Positions 56,191 through 64,000 of a DNA stretch of 64,000 bases are shown here, piece by piece. The position numbers were made by a program, and so were the translations under genes. The stretch is taken from contig NZ_OY781882.1 of the NCBI RefSeq assembly GCF_963677125.1, positions 3,542,501-3,606,500 on the forward strand, in the 5' to 3' direction. This stretch comes from an uncultured Desulfobacter sp. GTDB taxonomy: Bacteria; Desulfobacterota; Desulfobacteria; Desulfobacterales; Desulfobacteraceae. The notes under the pieces are model-generated. The model was not told the DNA's origin and made no database searches. It saw only the letters and a list, made by a program, of their open reading frames with translations. Position 1 is the first letter of the stretch. Each line of letters opens with the position of its first letter.

Positions 56191-57774
56191 ATGGAAGGAC
56201 ACGCTTTCTCACTGGAAGATGCCATTGATATTTTAAAATATAGAAAAGCAGCTTATCTCCTGCCGTTTTTATTCATTTCAATAATTTCGGTTTGCGTAGC
56301 CCTGCTGCTGCCCCCTGTATATAAATCCAAGGCCACCTTGTTGATCGAAAAAAGGGAAATCCCAGCGCAATATGTCACGTCCTCCATCACCACATTTGCC
56401 GAAGAACGGATGCAAAGTATCCATGCACGAATTCTGACTTCAACGCGTCTTCTTGAACTCATCGACGAGTTTGAACTTTATTCCGATCTAAAGGAAAAAA
56501 AGACCAAGGATGAGATCATTGAAATCATGAAGGAAGACATCAAGCTGGTTCCTGTGAATGTGGAAATTGCGGACCGCATATCCGGGAGAACGGCCACGGC
56601 AACCATTGCATTCAATCTTTCCTATGAAGGTGAGAATCCTGCAAAAGTGCAGAAGGTTGCCAATACCATCACCTCCTTATTCCTTGAGGAAGATTTGAAA
56701 GTAAGAAAAGAGCAGTCCTCTTCTGCCTATGATTTTCTTTTTGCTGAAAGCGAAAAGGTCAAAAATCAAATTTCCGAGCTGGAAAAGAGAATGGCGCTGT
56801 TCAAGAAAGAAAACGTAAAGTCACTTCCTGAACTGTTCCAGCTAAACCAGCAGACCCTGGGCCGTATTGATAGAGATACCGAGTACACAAAGGAAACATT
56901 GCGAAACCTGAAAGAAAAAAAAGAAGAATTGCAAGAGCAATTGGACAACACACCTGTTTTCATAGAAGATACAGAACTTCAAAAAGAACAGAAATACCAG
57001 GATCAAAGACGGCTTGAAGCACTCAAAATAGAACTGATCAACTTAAAAACAGAATTTTCCGACCTTTATCCGGATGTCATCAAGACCAAACAGGAAATCA
57101 AAGACCTGGCCCTGAAAGTTGAAGAATCAAGGAAGGAGGAAAAAGACAAGCAAAAGAATCCTGCCTGGGTTACCCTATCCTCCCGCCTGGCCGGTACAAA
57201 ATCCGATATTGCCTCCACCAATAAAAAAATAGAAGAAATGGAAAAACAGGCAGATGATATCCGGTTGCGCCTTGCAATGACACCGGGAGTTGAGGAAAAA
57301 TACAATGCCTTTGTGGCTGAAAGAAACAATTTGTACATGAAACATAGCGATCTCCAGGCAAAAATGATGGAAGCCAAAGTCGCCAGGGAACTGGAATCCG
57401 AGCAGAAAGGAGAACGGTTCTCTTTGGTGGAACCGGCAAGGCTACCTGAAAAGCCCTTTAAACCCAACCGGGTCGCCATTGTGCTCATTGGTATTGTTTT
57501 AGGCACAGGTGCAGGTGTCGGCTTGGCCGCTCTGATTGAATTCTCAGATTCTTCTTTCAGTAAAGGGGACGCCTTGTCAAAGTCGATTGGTTCCCCACTC
57601 CTGACGGAAATCCCGATTATCGTAACCAAACACGATCGGCGAAAAAAAAATCTAAGACGAATGGCAATGGTTACCGGTATGGTTTCCACGGTTATTCTTG
57701 CCGTCTTTTTATTTGATCACTTTATCATGGACCTTGCCGTTTTTAAGGCCAAATTTGGGCGCAAGTTTCTTTAA
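56191..57774 (+). CDS. Polysaccharide chain-length determinant, Wzz-like
   Basis: This 527-residue inner-membrane protein has a first helix (about 20-42) followed by PPVYKSKATLLIE, a long periplasmic coiled coil (about 165-400), the proline-rich KPFKPNR before a helix near 430-450, and a third helix near 497-517. This is the PCP/Wzz plan and is close to the chain-length proteins of XrtA-linked exopolysaccharide loci. It sits 46 bases after the PrsT-like gene and 20 before the CpsD-like ATPase, its expected partner. Confidence 0.88.
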   Translation: MEGHAFSLEDAIDILKYRKAAYLLPFLFISIISVCVALLLPPVYKSKATLLIEKREIPAQYVTSSITTFAEERMQSIHARILTSTRLLELIDEFELYSDLKEKKTKDEIIEIMKEDIKLVPVNVEIADRISGRTATATIAFNLSYEGENPAKVQKVANTITSLFLEEDLKVRKEQSSSAYDFLFAESEKVKNQISELEKRMALFKKENVKSLPELFQLNQQTLGRIDRDTEYTKETLRNLKEKKEELQEQLDNTPVFIEDTELQKEQKYQDQRRLEALKIELINLKTEFSDLYPDVIKTKQEIKDLALKVEESRKEEKDKQKNPAWVTLSSRLAGTKSDIASTNKKIEEMEKQADDIRLRLAMTPGVEEKYNAFVAERNNLYMKHSDLQAKMMEAKVARELESEQKGERFSLVEPARLPEKPFKPNRVAIVLIGIVLGTGAGVGLAALIEFSDSSFSKGDALSKSIGSPLLTEIPIIVTKHDRRKKNLRRMAMVTGMVSTVILAVFLFDHFIMDLAVFKAKFGRKFL

Positions 57775-57794
57775 AAGAAAGGAGTAACCGGAAA

Positions 57795-58538
57795 ATGATC
57801 CAGGAAGCAGTAATGGAAAAAAGCCACCGCCAGGACAGGGTTGCCCCTTTGTCCTTCGAAGCCCCAGTATATAAAAAATCACGGGAATATCAGATTAATC
57901 CGGACCTTGTCCAAAAAAACCGGGGGATCTGCATCAACCCTGACGCGCCCGAAGTTGAATACTATAAGATCCTAAGAACCCGGATTCAGCAGCAGGCAAA
58001 AAAGAAAAACTTAAAGACTGTGATGATCACAAGCCCCAATAAAAACGAGGGGAAAACCATCACCAGCATCAACATGGGATTTGTCTTTGCCCGGGAATTC
58101 AAGCAAACCGTACTTCTGGTAGACTGCGATTTCAAGGGTCAGGATATCCATAAATATTTAGGGATTAAAAATAAGCACAGCCTGATTGATTACTTTTTGC
58201 ACGGGGTTCCGTTAAACGATCTGATTATCTGGCCGGGGATAGAAAAATTGACCCTGATATCCGGAGATGAAACGGTAGTGAATTCTACGGAAATCCTGTC
58301 TTCAGAAGCCATGGAGAAACTTGTGGCAGAGATGGGGCAGCGGTATTCCGACCGGTACGTTTTTTTTGATGCCCCTCCGGTTCTCGAACGTTCCGAGGCC
58401 ATTTCCATGGCCCCCATGATGGACGGCATCATCATGGTGGTTGAAGCCCGGGTAACGCCCAAAGCAGACATTGAAAAAGCAGTCTCCCTGTTGCCGCCGG
58501 ATAAATTTTTGGGCTTTGTTCTGAATAAAAAAAGTTGA
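57795..58538 (+). CDS. CpsD/CapB-family ATPase (tyrosine-kinase-like) of exopolysaccharide export
   Basis: The protein has 247 residues: a basic N-terminal extension, then a BY-kinase-type fold with Walker A SPNKNEGKT (80-88), Walker A' VLLVDCD (106-112) and Walker B FFDAPP. The segment PEVEYYKILRTRIQ ahead of Walker A is the usual contact to the Wzz partner. There is no tyrosine cluster at the C-terminus, which ends FVLNKKS, so it may not autophosphorylate in the normal way. A second start (codon 7) has a better-spaced ribosome site. It is the last gene of the PrsT-Wzz-CpsD run. Confidence 0.85.
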   Translation: MIQEAVMEKSHRQDRVAPLSFEAPVYKKSREYQINPDLVQKNRGICINPDAPEVEYYKILRTRIQQQAKKKNLKTVMITSPNKNEGKTITSINMGFVFAREFKQTVLLVDCDFKGQDIHKYLGIKNKHSLIDYFLHGVPLNDLIIWPGIEKLTLISGDETVVNSTEILSSEAMEKLVAEMGQRYSDRYVFFDAPPVLERSEAISMAPMMDGIIMVVEARVTPKADIEKAVSLLPPDKFLGFVLNKKS

Positions 58539-58642
58539 TTCCAATCGAGCCACAATCCTAAAAAATAACAATATCTGAAATAAAGCACGTTAAACGGTTC
58601 AGGCCCAGTGTTCCTGAATGCACCAAAGTCATTTTTCTATTC

Positions 58643-58659
58643 CTGGTATAATATTTGCT
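58643..58659 (+). promoter_or_regulatory. Candidate sigma-54 promoter of the usher-like gene
   Basis: CTGGTATAATATTTGCT keeps TGG at -24, TTGC at -12 and exactly 10 bases between GG and GC. It lies about 70 bp before the start codon. A small hairpin TTCAGG/CCTGAA (58598-58618), just upstream, may end the CpsD transcript. Confidence 0.5.
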
Positions 58660-58726
58660 GTCAATAAGTTAAGCGTTGGATGTGTTGCGCCCAACAAAGC
58701 TTTGGCAATAAACCAGGATAGACTAC

Positions 58727-61700
58727 ATGGACTCAGTAAGATCAACAGTGGAAAAAAATCCTCTGGAACTTGCAAAGCGCGGGCCTGTAAAGGGATCTGG
58801 ATTTAATTCTGCTTTTAAATTAACCCAGGCGGACAACCTTTTAAGGGAGACCGGCCAGTATCCTTGCTGGCAGACCCTGCGTCAGAAGAATGTCGCAGAG
58901 GCTGTCAAAATTGCTGATGCCGTGGTGAAGCGGCATGAGATCCTGGTAAGCGCCCAAAAAGGTGACCCCATAGACTGGAAGGCCTTTGACCGCCTTACCC
59001 AATATGCTGCCGACAGGGGCATTAATCTTTACAAAAGCCATGACTTGTTTAAGTCTGATATCGTCCCGGATCCGCCTAAGACTCTGCCTGAAATCCCCTC
59101 AAATCCCAAAGCCTGCGATCCAGCTATGAAAATGCCCCCGGCCCTGCCTCAAACCGGGCCAAAAAATACGGCGCCCCCCTCATTCGTATCAGATAACGGG
59201 TCTATCCTCATAGATGACAATCTTCTTGTGCTGAATGTCACATACAATAACCATATTTTAAACAGCGGCATGGCCGGATACGCAAAGTCTGGAAACGTCT
59301 TTCTTCCCCTGGATGAAATCTCCCGAACCCTGGATTTCAATGTGAATGTAGACCCTGAAAAGGGAAAGGCACAAGGCTGGTTTATTTCTGAAGAGCGCAA
59401 GTTCTCTTTGGATCTGAATAAGGGGCAGATTGTTGCTGACGGTCGGAATTACCCTGTAACAGAAGCGCACATTGTCGCGGGTGATGATGATATTTTTATC
59501 GATTCAAAACTGATGGGGGATCTGTTTCCCGTTGACTTCAAAACCAATTTTTCTGAGATGTCCCTTGAAATTGCTCCCAGGGAAAAAATACCCTTTCAGG
59601 AAAGGCTTGACAGGGAGGCGATGTGGAACAGGATCAATCCCTACGCAGAGAGCCAGGCTGAACTTCCCAGAAAAGAATCTGAGTACAAGCTGTTTTCCCC
59701 ACCGTTTGTGGATTTCACCCTCAGATCTGATTACAGCAAGAGTGATAGGAACAGCAGTTTTCAAGGCGGATACTCAATTCTGTCAAAGGGAGATCTTGGG
59801 AAGATGTCTTCAGAAATATTCATTTCAGGAGATGATGAAAATAAACTTCAAAACGTTAGAGTCTCCCTTGAACGAAATGATCCGGAAGCAGGACTTTTAG
59901 GCCCTTTAAACGCCACCCAGTTCGCCATAGGAGACATTACAACGCCTTCTTTTCCAATTATTGGCGGAATGCGTAGTGAAAGCGGACTTTCTGTCAGCAA
60001 TATGGCCCTTGACAGATCAAGAGAATTCGACATAACCAGTTTTCACGGCAACCTGTCGCCGGGGTGGGATGTAGAGCTTTATAGAAACGACATCCTGATT
60101 GAAACCCACAGATCGGGCTCCGACGGCAGGTATCGTTTTGAAGATGTGCCTGTCTATTTTGGATCCAATGATTTTAAACTGGTGTTTTACGGTCCCCAGG
60201 GCCAGAAGCGGGTTGAGACAGAGCAAGTCACTGTGGGTGACCAAATGCTCAAAAAAGGAGAAGGCGTCTACCAGTTTTCTGTGAGCAAAAAAAAAGATGA
60301 GCTTCTGGATCCTGGGAACAAACCAAGGCAGGAAGATCAGGGAACCCTCAAAGCTGTTGTACGTTACGAAACAGGAATATCAAAAAATCTTTCTCTGACC
60401 GGAGGCGTCTCCAGCGAAGAGATTGACAGCAGACGACACAACTATCTTAATGCCGGGGTAAGGGGGAGCTTTGCCGATTTTTCCCTCAATTCTGATTATA
60501 TCCATGACACAGCAGGGGGTGACGCGGTTCAATTCATAGGTCAAACCCGCATAGGTCCTGTAAATCTAAGGGCCAAGCAGGCGTTTTTCAATGACTTTAC
60601 AGATCCCGGAGACGATCTGGATGCCAAAACCTCGCTTACCGATATTTCCCTTAACGGGACGATATCGGGCAACAAAACCCTGTCAAGTGTACCCTTTTCC
60701 CTCACATGGCGGGACACGCAAAGGCAGGCCTCCCATGAAAAAAAACTTGGGCTAAGATTGTCGGAAAATTTTAAAAACCTAAACCTGAATCAGTATCTGG
60801 AGATAAAAGATGACAGCGCCTCTGGAAAGGATTCCCCTGAAATAGAAGGCTATATTCAGGGCATATCCCAGATAGGCCCATTGCGTACCCGGGGAATTAT
60901 CAATTACGATATACAACCGGATACTGAAATCTCCGGGGTAGGCCTGTCCAATTTTTTGCGGCTTAATGACCGGTTAAGTTCAGAACTGATTTTAAATCAT
61001 GAATTCAAAGACACGGACACATCAAGCGCACGACTGAAGATGAATTGGAATACCGGCAAATTTATCCTTTCCCCGGAGGTGTACGCTGATACAAACGGAG
61101 ACTATGGGGGACTGTTGTCATTCAACATGTCCCTGGGCCGCGAACCCAGGACAGGCAGGATCAAGACCTCTTCAGAGAGCCTTGCTGATACCGGCGGGGT
61201 CTCGGCACGGGTATTCAGGGACAAAAACCTGAACGGGGTGTTTGACAAAGAGGACGAGCCGATTGAAGGTGCCCGGGTAAATGCGCTCCAATCCCATAAA
61301 AGCGCCCAGACCAATGGGGAAGGCATTGCCTTTCTCACCGGCCTTCAAAAAAATAAGCCAACCGATGTGGCACTTGACACCGACTCCCTGGAAGATCCTT
61401 TTCAGGAACCGTTAGCCAAAGGCAACTCAATTCTTCCGAGACCCGGACATGTGGATTTAATGGAAATTCCTGTGGTTACAACAGGGGAAGTTGATGGAAC
61501 CGTTTTCAAAGAGGGAAAAAACGGGAATCGGACGCCGCTTGCCAACAGGACAATCCAGCTCCTTGATCCTGAGGGCAAGGTAGTTGAAGAGGTAAAATCC
61601 GAGTATGATGGATTTTATCTGTTCATGAAGGTCAAACCCGGGACATACACCATTAAGGTCAAACAAGATGACAAGCCGGACAAAGGATATGTCGCTTCTG

Positions 61701-62731
61701 CTTCTGACGGCTCTGCAATTGCCCCCGTAAAGATTGGAAATGATGGCACAGTGGCAAGTGGAAACGACATTATTTTCAAGTTGCCCGGTAAAACAAAAAT
61801 CGTTTCAGCCGTCACTGCCGCCGATAACAAATTGGCGGATTCCACCGGAACCAAGGAGCAGACAGAACCGGCCCCCAGGGCTGCCAAGGGGACAGCGGAA
61901 TATGGTACAGTTGAGAAAAGCAAATCTGCATCCCCTGTGGAGGCAAAAAGCAAAATACCAGATACCATGCAAAAATACGGTATCCATCTTACATCTTATA
62001 GAAGCGCTGAAAAGGCTGTCAAAGGCATCAGCGCGTTGAGAAATAGTTACAAAACACTGTTGGGAAAGAGTGCCTTCTCTGTAAAGACAATTGACCTTGG
62101 CCCCGGAAAGGGGAAATGGTACAGGGTGATAGCAGGTTCTTTTAATTCCGTTGAAGAGGCAAAGAATATGGGGCGCAGAATAAAGCTGCAGTCCCCCTAC
62201 TGCCGTGTGGTCTCAACAGGTGATCATACCGGAGTCCATTTAACTTCTTTCCGAACCAAGACAAAGGCAACAGAGAGCATTAAAGAATTACGGGCCCATT
62301 ATCCGGACATTCTGGGCAAGGTCTCCTTTTCAATAAAAGATGTGGACCTTGGAACTGAAAAGGGGAAATGGAAAAGAGTCATCGCAGGACGTTTTGAAAA
62401 CAGGGAGACGGCTCACGCCCTTGCAGAACGAATCAAGCTGCACAAACCCTATATCATGCCTGTTGACGTGGAGAAAAAATCGTCCACATCCATACACCTT
62501 GCCTCATTTCGCACAAGCGGCAAGGCCGATCAAGCCCTTGAAAATATAAACAAAAAATTTCCCGGTATCGTCGAGGAGCACAGCCTGTTTATCAGACCAG
62601 TGAACCTGGGTGCCAAGGGCATATGGTACAGGGTGATGGCGGGGAGTTTCGAAAACAGACAAGAGGCGGATAACATCATTAAACATTTGAGTTCACAAAA
62701 CCAGTATGCTGCACCGGTAAAACTTTTCTGA
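58727..62731 (+). CDS. Usher-like outer-membrane protein with SdrD-B-like domains and three C-terminal SPOR repeats
   Basis: The protein has 1334 residues. An N-terminal part has no visible signal peptide and is proline-rich near 110-150. A domain with LLVLNVTYNN, VFLPLDEISRTLDFN and KAQGWFISEERKFSLDL resembles the N-terminus of usher-like barrel proteins. The barrel follows (about 315-800; PGWDVELYRNDILIETHRS and LVFYGPQGQ), then SdrD-B-like (near 824) and carboxypeptidase-regulatory-like (922-990) domains, and three SPOR-type repeats starting near 1080, 1168 and 1253 (IHLTSYRSAEKA, VHLTSFRTKTKA, IHLASFRTSGKA). SPOR domains bind denuded peptidoglycan. The chaperone and DUF4402 genes downstream fit a chaperone-usher-like system. 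Confidence 0.82.
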   Translation: MDSVRSTVEKNPLELAKRGPVKGSGFNSAFKLTQADNLLRETGQYPCWQTLRQKNVAEAVKIADAVVKRHEILVSAQKGDPIDWKAFDRLTQYAADRGINLYKSHDLFKSDIVPDPPKTLPEIPSNPKACDPAMKMPPALPQTGPKNTAPPSFVSDNGSILIDDNLLVLNVTYNNHILNSGMAGYAKSGNVFLPLDEISRTLDFNVNVDPEKGKAQGWFISEERKFSLDLNKGQIVADGRNYPVTEAHIVAGDDDIFIDSKLMGDLFPVDFKTNFSEMSLEIAPREKIPFQERLDREAMWNRINPYAESQAELPRKESEYKLFSPPFVDFTLRSDYSKSDRNSSFQGGYSILSKGDLGKMSSEIFISGDDENKLQNVRVSLERNDPEAGLLGPLNATQFAIGDITTPSFPIIGGMRSESGLSVSNMALDRSREFDITSFHGNLSPGWDVELYRNDILIETHRSGSDGRYRFEDVPVYFGSNDFKLVFYGPQGQKRVETEQVTVGDQMLKKGEGVYQFSVSKKKDELLDPGNKPRQEDQGTLKAVVRYETGISKNLSLTGGVSSEEIDSRRHNYLNAGVRGSFADFSLNSDYIHDTAGGDAVQFIGQTRIGPVNLRAKQAFFNDFTDPGDDLDAKTSLTDISLNGTISGNKTLSSVPFSLTWRDTQRQASHEKKLGLRLSENFKNLNLNQYLEIKDDSASGKDSPEIEGYIQGISQIGPLRTRGIINYDIQPDTEISGVGLSNFLRLNDRLSSELILNHEFKDTDTSSARLKMNWNTGKFILSPEVYADTNGDYGGLLSFNMSLGREPRTGRIKTSSESLADTGGVSARVFRDKNLNGVFDKEDEPIEGARVNALQSHKSAQTNGEGIAFLTGLQKNKPTDVALDTDSLEDPFQEPLAKGNSILPRPGHVDLMEIPVVTTGEVDGTVFKEGKNGNRTPLANRTIQLLDPEGKVVEEVKSEYDGFYLFMKVKPGTYTIKVKQDDKPDKGYVASASDGSAIAPVKIGNDGTVASGNDIIFKLPGKTKIVSAVTAADNKLADSTGTKEQTEPAPRAAKGTAEYGTVEKSKSASPVEAKSKIPDTMQKYGIHLTSYRSAEKAVKGISALRNSYKTLLGKSAFSVKTIDLGPGKGKWYRVIAGSFNSVEEAKNMGRRIKLQSPYCRVVSTGDHTGVHLTSFRTKTKATESIKELRAHYPDILGKVSFSIKDVDLGTEKGKWKRVIAGRFENRETAHALAERIKLHKPYIMPVDVEKKSSTSIHLASFRTSGKADQALENINKKFPGIVEEHSLFIRPVNLGAKGIWYRVMAGSFENRQEADNIIKHLSSQNQYAAPVKLF

Positions 62732-62733
62732 TA

Positions 62734-62821
62734 ACGGCCACGGGCCGTCCTTGGTCTATCTACACCCAGGCCTCGGCCCACAACAAAGCTTGAAAGATCT
62801 TAGTAACTTACCCAGACTTTC
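62734..62821 (+). ncRNA. Conserved structured element B, after the usher-like gene
   Basis: The order of parts is as in element A: hairpin ACGGCC-ACG-GGCCGT, blocks CCGTCCTTGGTCT and TCGGCCCACAAC, a second hairpin GAAAG-A-TCT ... AGA-CTTTC, then TTATAAA. Against element A both stems differ by paired changes (T-A to C-G in the first, C-G to G-C in the second). It begins 3 bases past the usher stop and no plus-strand gene follows, so here it would be a 3' element or a separate RNA. Confidence 0.5.
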
Positions 62822-62843
62822 TTATAAACTTTACATAAAAGCC

Positions 62844-63695
62844 TCAGTTAGCTGCAAGCTCTAACTGAATATTCTTTTCCGCCACCTGATCACCACCGTA
62901 TTTCTTGCTTTCAGTAAACCGAACCAAAAGGGGCAGCATCTTTTGCTCAGCGCCCCAGCCTGACAGCTCAATGGGCAGATTTACAGGCCTTAAAGGGGTT
63001 GTGGTGTATAGGGCAATTCCTTTAGCCAAGCCGATACGCTTTTCAATTTTTTGGTTTTTGGTGATAAATATCTCCATATCCCCATACAAAGAGCGGTTTC
63101 CTTCCCTTTTCAGAATAATTTTCAATTTACTCATCCCGGTTTTCTGATGTGTAAGAAAGCTTATATCTCCGATTTGTGCCGCAGCACGAACCTGTCCGTG
63201 ACGAATAATAATGGGAATGGAGTATTCAAGAATCGGTGAGAAACTTACCCCTATCTGGCCCGGGGCCGTTTCGGAATTCTCTGAAACTGACGTTTGGGGT
63301 CTGCCCTGGAAGGTCAAATGACATCTATATTCCCCGGATGCAAGGTCCCTGGGTTTTCTGGCCATTATCCTGATGGTCTGGGTTGCCCCGGGTTTGAGTT
63401 CCACAAGGCGGGGAGAAAAACGAATCATCTTTTTTACGGCCATCTCCTCTGGAGAGGGATTGACAATATCGCTGATATGTCCGTCTGTCCCCATTTTCTT
63501 GTTTACCAGGAATACACGGTATTTACCTGTGAGATCCCCTGTGTTTTTTAAAAGGACGGTATCTGCCCGGTATCGTTTTTCAAACACAATTCTGGTTTTT
63601 GATATGAGAAGAGAGCTTCCCCCATGTGACACCCCAGGCAGAAAAATCAGAACAAAAAAGAATGGAAGCAGCATAGATAACGGTTTGAATCTCAT
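62844..63695 (-). CDS. Periplasmic pilus chaperone-like protein (PapD-type)
   Basis: This 283-residue protein has a signal peptide (cut near VSHG) and an immunoglobulin-like N-terminal domain: LLISKTRIVFEKRYRADTVLLKNTGDLTGKYRVFLV, MIRFSPRLVELKPGATQTIRI and SGEYRCHLTF. This is the PapD_N pattern (usually TRVIY, NPRRVTLKPGESQTVRL). A beta-rich C-terminal domain follows. It should cap fimbrial or coat subunits and hand them to an usher. It lies 17 bases after the DUF4402-type gene on the same strand and converges with the usher-like gene. Confidence 0.82.
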   Translation of the reverse strand: MRFKPLSMLLPFFFVLIFLPGVSHGGSSLLISKTRIVFEKRYRADTVLLKNTGDLTGKYRVFLVNKKMGTDGHISDIVNPSPEEMAVKKMIRFSPRLVELKPGATQTIRIMARKPRDLASGEYRCHLTFQGRPQTSVSENSETAPGQIGVSFSPILEYSIPIIIRHGQVRAAAQIGDISFLTHQKTGMSKLKIILKREGNRSLYGDMEIFITKNQKIEKRIGLAKGIALYTTTPLRPVNLPIELSGWGAEQKMLPLLVRFTESKKYGGDQVAEKNIQLELAAN

Positions 63696-63712
63696 ATTTT
63701 TTTGATGCTCCT

Positions 63713-64000
63713 CTATTGATAGTTCACCCTTAGGGTGTAGGTGAGGGTCACCGCTCCAGTGTCCGGTTCCGAAACCGGATCTGTGGACAGGGTCCCGCCG
63801 ATATTCACTAGTTGCGCGCCGACATGGTTCAGACTCACGGCCTGCACTGGCGTGCCGCCTTCAAACCGGGGAATAAACGTGAGGTTGTTTGAAGACACAC
63901 CCGGGATCACTTCCAATTCAACCATTCTGCTGGGATCCCCATTGATGAGAATAACCCCCTTGGAACCGAAGGTATCGTAACATGCCCCTCCAGAAAGTGA
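63713..64000 (-). CDS. DUF4402-type surface subunit, C-terminal part only
   Basis: The frame is open to the right edge of the window, so only the last 95 residues are seen. They contain GGACYDTFGSKGVILINGDPSRMVELEV in outline, then VSLNHVGAQLVNIGGTL and the closing GAVTLTYTLRVNYQ. This is the beta-sandwich pattern and the typical last strand of DUF4402 proteins, which are encoded next to pilus-type chaperones and behave as secreted or fimbrial subunits. It is the likely client of the adjacent chaperone. The methionine at 63925 is internal. Confidence 0.7.
   Translation of the reverse strand, partial: SLSGGACYDTFGSKGVILINGDPSRMVELEVIPGVSSNNLTFIPRFEGGTPVQAVSLNHVGAQLVNIGGTLSTDPVSEPDTGAVTLTYTLRVNYQ

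Noticed and set aside
1..64000. CRISPR arrays and rRNA genes
   Set aside because: I found no set of regularly spaced repeats and no rRNA-like sequence.

Overview
The window looks like chromosome from a Gram-negative, probably anaerobic member of the Desulfobacterota (Desulfobacteraceae-like). This is an inference from the gene mix: a glnD-glnB-glnA cluster behind a sigma-54 promoter, PEP-CTERM-type sorting tails, a GEMM (cyclic-di-GMP class I) riboswitch, dockerin-like calcium-binding tails and a large Rhs protein. No ribosomal or sulfate-reduction gene is present to settle the taxonomy.

Layout. 1-1203 is an AT-rich accessory edge: an unknown truncated gene overlapping a Panacea-domain (antitoxin-type) gene, next to a tRNA-Glu(CTC). 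1506-17620 is housekeeping: a small membrane protein, a MltB-like transglycosylase, glutamine synthetase with PII and its uridylyltransferase, TatA, a MoxR ATPase with a VWA partner, TatD, and a cell-envelope operon ftsE-ftsX-envC-ctpA-polysaccharide deacetylase. 17766-20288 is a cation/proton antiporter with TrkA-type and PTS EIIA-type regulatory domains. 20330-27197 holds a wrecked beta-helix gene and a 2146-residue Rhs/YD protein. 27472-30530 has arginase, a secreted calcium-binding protein and an SGNH hydrolase. 30614-38383 is a siderophore-style locus: methyltransferase, paired ABC exporter-fold proteins, a frameshifted hybrid histidine kinase and a PchR-like AraC regulator. 38610-43324 carries a PAS/GGDEF diguanylate cyclase and a NitT/TauT-type ABC transporter. 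43364-53172 is rich in secreted proteins: EF-hand protein, dockerin-tailed protein, metalloprotease, a giant 5'-nucleotidase-like protein and a PEP-CTERM protein, interrupted by a REP-associated (Y1) transposase. 53730-64000 is a surface polysaccharide/fimbria-like region: PrsT-like TPR lipoprotein, Wzz-like chain-length protein, CpsD-like ATPase, an usher-like protein with three SPOR repeats, a PapD-like chaperone and the end of a DUF4402-type subunit.

How it fits together. Nitrogen control (sigma-54, GlnD, PII, GlnA) is one unit; FtsEX with a degenerate LytM partner suggests control of septal wall hydrolysis. The right half is about the cell surface, and cyclic-di-GMP appears twice: a GGDEF enzyme and a riboswitch in front of the PEP-CTERM gene.

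The most unusual signal is a pair of about 85-nt elements at 53602-53685 and 62734-62821. They share sequence blocks and two hairpins whose arms change in compensating fashion. One lies directly upstream of the PrsT-like gene, the other directly after the usher-like gene, so they bracket the surface cluster. They may be an undescribed structured RNA family.
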